Assembly (NCBI GenBank): GCA_015487835.1
Contig: WFOY01000238.1
Location: 1 to 7,181, forward strand
Length of the DNA: 7,181 bases
Source: Aquificaceae bacterium
GTDB taxonomy: Bacteria; Aquificota; Aquificia; Aquificales; Aquificaceae
Reading direction: 5' to 3'
Shown piece after piece: positions 5,568 to 7,181 of this stretch. The translations under genes were made by a program, and so were the position numbers. Under the pieces are notes generated by a model. It was not told the origin of the DNA, did not search any database, and saw only the letters and a program-made list of their open reading frames with translations. Positions within the stretch are counted from its first letter, which is position 1. Each line of letters opens with the position of its first letter.

Positions 5568-5652
5568 GGTCGTATATATTCTCAACCTGACCTGGAGACT
5601 TCCTCGGACTAAAGAGACGAACCTATCATACACTTATAGGGGCTGATAGAAG
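5568..5652 (-). promoter_or_regulatory. Gap between the aldo/keto reductase gene and dnaA, possible dnaA promoter
   Basis: These 85 bp are the only sizeable gap in the minus-strand run. On the minus strand there is TATGAT (5630-5625), a five-of-six -10 match with no good -35, and TATATA (5578-5573), five bases before the dnaA ATG. CTATCA (5648-5643) and TGATAG (5629-5624) form a short inverted repeat. I find no DnaA box here. A separate dnaA promoter is plausible but unproven. Confidence 0.3.
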
Positions 5653-6663
5653 TTATTTGAAGAGCGAAAAAAATTCCTCATCCCTTAGAGGATCAACGTT
5701 TTCGATCTCCAGGTTCTCCTCGAGGTGTTCGATACGGCTCATGCCAACGAGGGCCGTACCCACACCAGGTGTGCTCCTGACAAACTGGAGAGCAACGTGG
5801 ACATCCTTCTGAAGACCGAACCTCTCCTTAAGGCTCTCTGGCACCCTACCTATGACGTTGCCCTGGTAGATGGATGCGCTTGTGTACACGTAGATCCCGA
5901 CCTGCTTGCACGCCTCGATCGTGGAGACGACCCTCCCGTTCACCTCTTGGTTCTTGAGAGTGAAGGCCTCCGTCATACCCAGGTTGTAGGGGAGTTGGAT
6001 GAACCTGAAGTGGTGGTCCTCACCGCCCACCTCCCTGGCCAGCCCCTCGATCTCCACGAGGTCCAGGTACTGCCTCGAACCCCTGGGTATCCTGAAGCCG
6101 TGCCAGGTGGCAAGGCCGTAAAATTTTAGCCTTCCCTCCCTAACCTTGCCCTCGAGAAGGTCGAAGCACTCCCTTACCTTGTCCAGGAACCTGTCCCTGT
6201 CTATGAACAGGAGCTGCTCCTCCGGGTTGTGGAGGAAGTAAAGGTCTATGTGGTCGGTACCCATATTTTCGAGGCTCCTTTCGAAGCACCACTCTATGAA
6301 CTCCCTGCCGAGGTAGTGCCCCTGGGGTGTCATCTCGTTGGGATCTACCACTCCCGTCCTTATAAAGTTCCTCTCGAAGAACTCCTTTGGATCCTCTCCC
6401 GAATCTGCGTCGAAGGGTATGTAACCTCCCTTGGTCGATATGAACAGCTTGTCCCTCCCCACCTCCTCGATAACCCTGCCTATGACCCTCTCGCTCTTCA
6501 TGTACCTGTAGTTGATGGCCGTGTCCACCACGTTGACGCCCAGTTCGACCGCCCTCCTTATGGTGTCTTCGTACCTCCTGTCTGTACCTTCATCCAGGTC
6601 ACCCAGATAGGTCCCCAGACCTATCTCCGAGAGCTTAAGACCAAGGAACTCCTTGTATCTCAC
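5653..6663 (-). CDS. Aldo/keto reductase
   Basis: 336 residues, full length for an aldo/keto reductase TIM barrel. The catalytic tetrad is complete: D47 and Y52 in VVDTAINYRYMKSERVIG, K78 in FISTKGGY and H145 in DLYFLHNPEE. The C-terminal cofactor segment is also present (PGVGTALVGMSRIEHLEENLE). It should therefore reduce a carbonyl with NAD(P)H in the cytoplasm; the substrate is unknown. About 35 residues after the catalytic Lys (82-118, including DPKEFFERNF and a TPQGHYL segment) form an extended loop. With HNPEEQLLF and YGLATWHGFR, I associate this with one aldo/keto reductase subfamily of thermophiles and archaea, not a unique insertion. The start is a GTG overlapping the tatC stop (GTGA), backed by GGAGG 7 nt upstream, so it is co-translated with tatC. 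dnaA follows. Confidence 0.95.
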   Translation of the reverse strand: MRYKEFLGLKLSEIGLGTYLGDLDEGTDRRYEDTIRRAVELGVNVVDTAINYRYMKSERVIGRVIEEVGRDKLFISTKGGYIPFDADSGEDPKEFFERNFIRTGVVDPNEMTPQGHYLGREFIEWCFERSLENMGTDHIDLYFLHNPEEQLLFIDRDRFLDKVRECFDLLEGKVREGRLKFYGLATWHGFRIPRGSRQYLDLVEIEGLAREVGGEDHHFRFIQLPYNLGMTEAFTLKNQEVNGRVVSTIEACKQVGIYVYTSASIYQGNVIGRVPESLKERFGLQKDVHVALQFVRSTPGVGTALVGMSRIEHLEENLEIENVDPLRDEEFFSLFK

Positions 6664-7181
6664 GCCGATTCCTCCACCTTCTCTATAGCCTTCTCCTTCT
6701 TGCGGGCCATCCTACCAAGAAGTATTGAGACCTCATACAGTATCAATAGGGGCACGGCCATGAGCACCTGGGTGGCCACGTCCGGAGCTATGAGCGCACC
6801 TACAAGGAAGGCCACGACTATAAAGTACCTTCTGAACCTTTTAAGCTGGTCCTCGCTCACCAAACCCGCCCTCTGGAGCATGTAAAGGAACACGGGCATC
6901 TCGAAAGCTATACCGAAGGCTATCAGCATCTTAAGGACAAAGCCCACGTACATGTTCACAGAGAGGTAAGGGGTGGCCGCCAGCTGGGAGAAACCGAGCC
7001 CCAGTAGAAACTTCAGAGCCAATGGGAGGACAACGAAGTAGGCGAACACACCGCCGCTCACGAAGAGCAGTATGGATGATAGAAGTAGAGGTATGAACAT
7101 CCTCTTCTCGTGAGGGTATAGGGCAGGCTCGACGAACCTCCATATCTCGAACAGGATGACCGGGGAGGCCAGCATGAACCC
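6660..7181 (-). CDS. tatC: Sec-independent (twin-arginine) translocase subunit TatC, C-terminal part
   Basis: The frame is open to the window edge and gives 173 residues. It starts at GFMLASPVILFEIWRFVEPAL and lacks roughly the first 80 residues, including the first membrane segment. Readable features are the RFVEPALYPHEKR loop, a membrane segment FIPLLLSSILLFVSGGVFAYF, the periplasmic GLGFSQLAATPYLSVNMYVGF, the membrane segment with AFEMPVFLYML holding the conserved Glu, and FRRYFIVVAFLVGALIAPDV-type closing segments. A charged tail ends RKKEKAIEKVEESA. TatC is the inner-membrane receptor for folded proteins with twin-arginine signal peptides, working with TatA/B. The APDVATQ form in place of the commoner TPPDV matches what I recall of the A. 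aeolicus protein. It overlaps the aldo/keto reductase start by 4 bp. An internal ATG at 7175 is not the start. Confidence 0.96.
   Translation of the reverse strand, partial: GFMLASPVILFEIWRFVEPALYPHEKRMFIPLLLSSILLFVSGGVFAYFVVLPLALKFLLGLGFSQLAATPYLSVNMYVGFVLKMLIAFGIAFEMPVFLYMLQRAGLVSEDQLKRFRRYFIVVAFLVGALIAPDVATQVLMAVPLLILYEVSILLGRMARKKEKAIEKVEESA
6671..6675 (-). promoter_or_regulatory. Ribosome binding site of the aldo/keto reductase gene
   Basis: GGAGG on the minus strand lies 7 nt before the GTG at 6663-6661, inside the end of tatC. It supports the GTG as the start. Confidence 0.75.

Noticed and set aside
5568..5633. 22-residue N-terminal extension of DnaA from a GTG at 5633
   Set aside because: The extension lies outside domain I, has no Shine-Dalgarno site, and the shorter form gives the expected length. 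It is kept only as an alternative start.
6229..6885. 218-residue plus-strand frame
   Set aside because: It spans the antisense of both the aldo/keto reductase and tatC, two clear genes, and resembles no family.
1..7181. Mobile elements, CRISPR repeats, tRNA or rRNA genes, toxin-antitoxin or defence genes
   Set aside because: Read on both strands; nothing of these kinds can be supported. Nearly all bases are in recognised genes.

Overview
The window comes from a compact, AGG/AGA-arginine and ATA-isoleucine rich bacterial genome, most likely a thermophile of the Aquificota. The basis is resemblance recalled from memory. The DnaA AAA+ core (NFIVGEGNRLAYEV, GSLYNP, KDHSTVIHSIRRVEEE) and the TatC C-terminal half (ATPYLSVNMYVGF, AFEMP, APDVATQVLMA) read very close to the Aquifex aeolicus proteins. 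From its best ATG, DnaA is 399 residues long, the length I recall for the A. aeolicus protein. A fructose-1,6-bisphosphate aldolase/phosphatase of the archaeal/deep-branching type fits an autotrophic thermophile. No database search was possible, so the assignment is an inference.

Layout, left to right. (i) Positions 1-97, minus strand: the N-terminus of tRNA-guanine transglycosylase (tgt), cut by the window edge. It faces, across 36 bp, a secreted alpha/beta-hydrolase-fold protein (134-1018, plus) whose expected catalytic triad is missing. A perfect 20-bp palindrome covers the tgt start codon. (ii) A cold-shock protein gene (1136-1351, plus) with its own sigma70-like promoter and a leader of about 80 nt. 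(iii) A minus-strand pair, OppC/DppC-type permease then DUF58 protein (3176 down to 1345), joined by an ATGA overlap. (iv) FBP aldolase/phosphatase (3226-4371, plus), divergent from the permease. (v) A minus-strand run tatC - aldo/keto reductase - dnaA (7181 down to 4368). tatC and the reductase are joined by a GTGA overlap, and dnaA follows after an 85-bp gap. tatC is cut by the right edge.

Spacing is very tight: csp/DUF58 and FBPase/dnaA converge with 7- and 4-bp overlaps, and only the csp 3' side shows a plausible intrinsic terminator. The genes mostly belong to unrelated housekeeping tasks (tRNA queuosine modification, cold-shock RNA chaperoning, gluconeogenesis, replication initiation, twin-arginine export). 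I see no mobile element, CRISPR array, tRNA, rRNA or phage gene. I did not find a convincing undescribed multi-gene system. The most unusual items are the triad-less secreted hydrolase-fold protein with a tryptophan cluster, the palindrome at the tgt start, the DUF58/permease coupling, and several genes that lack a Shine-Dalgarno site but have an AT-rich hexamer just upstream of the start codon.
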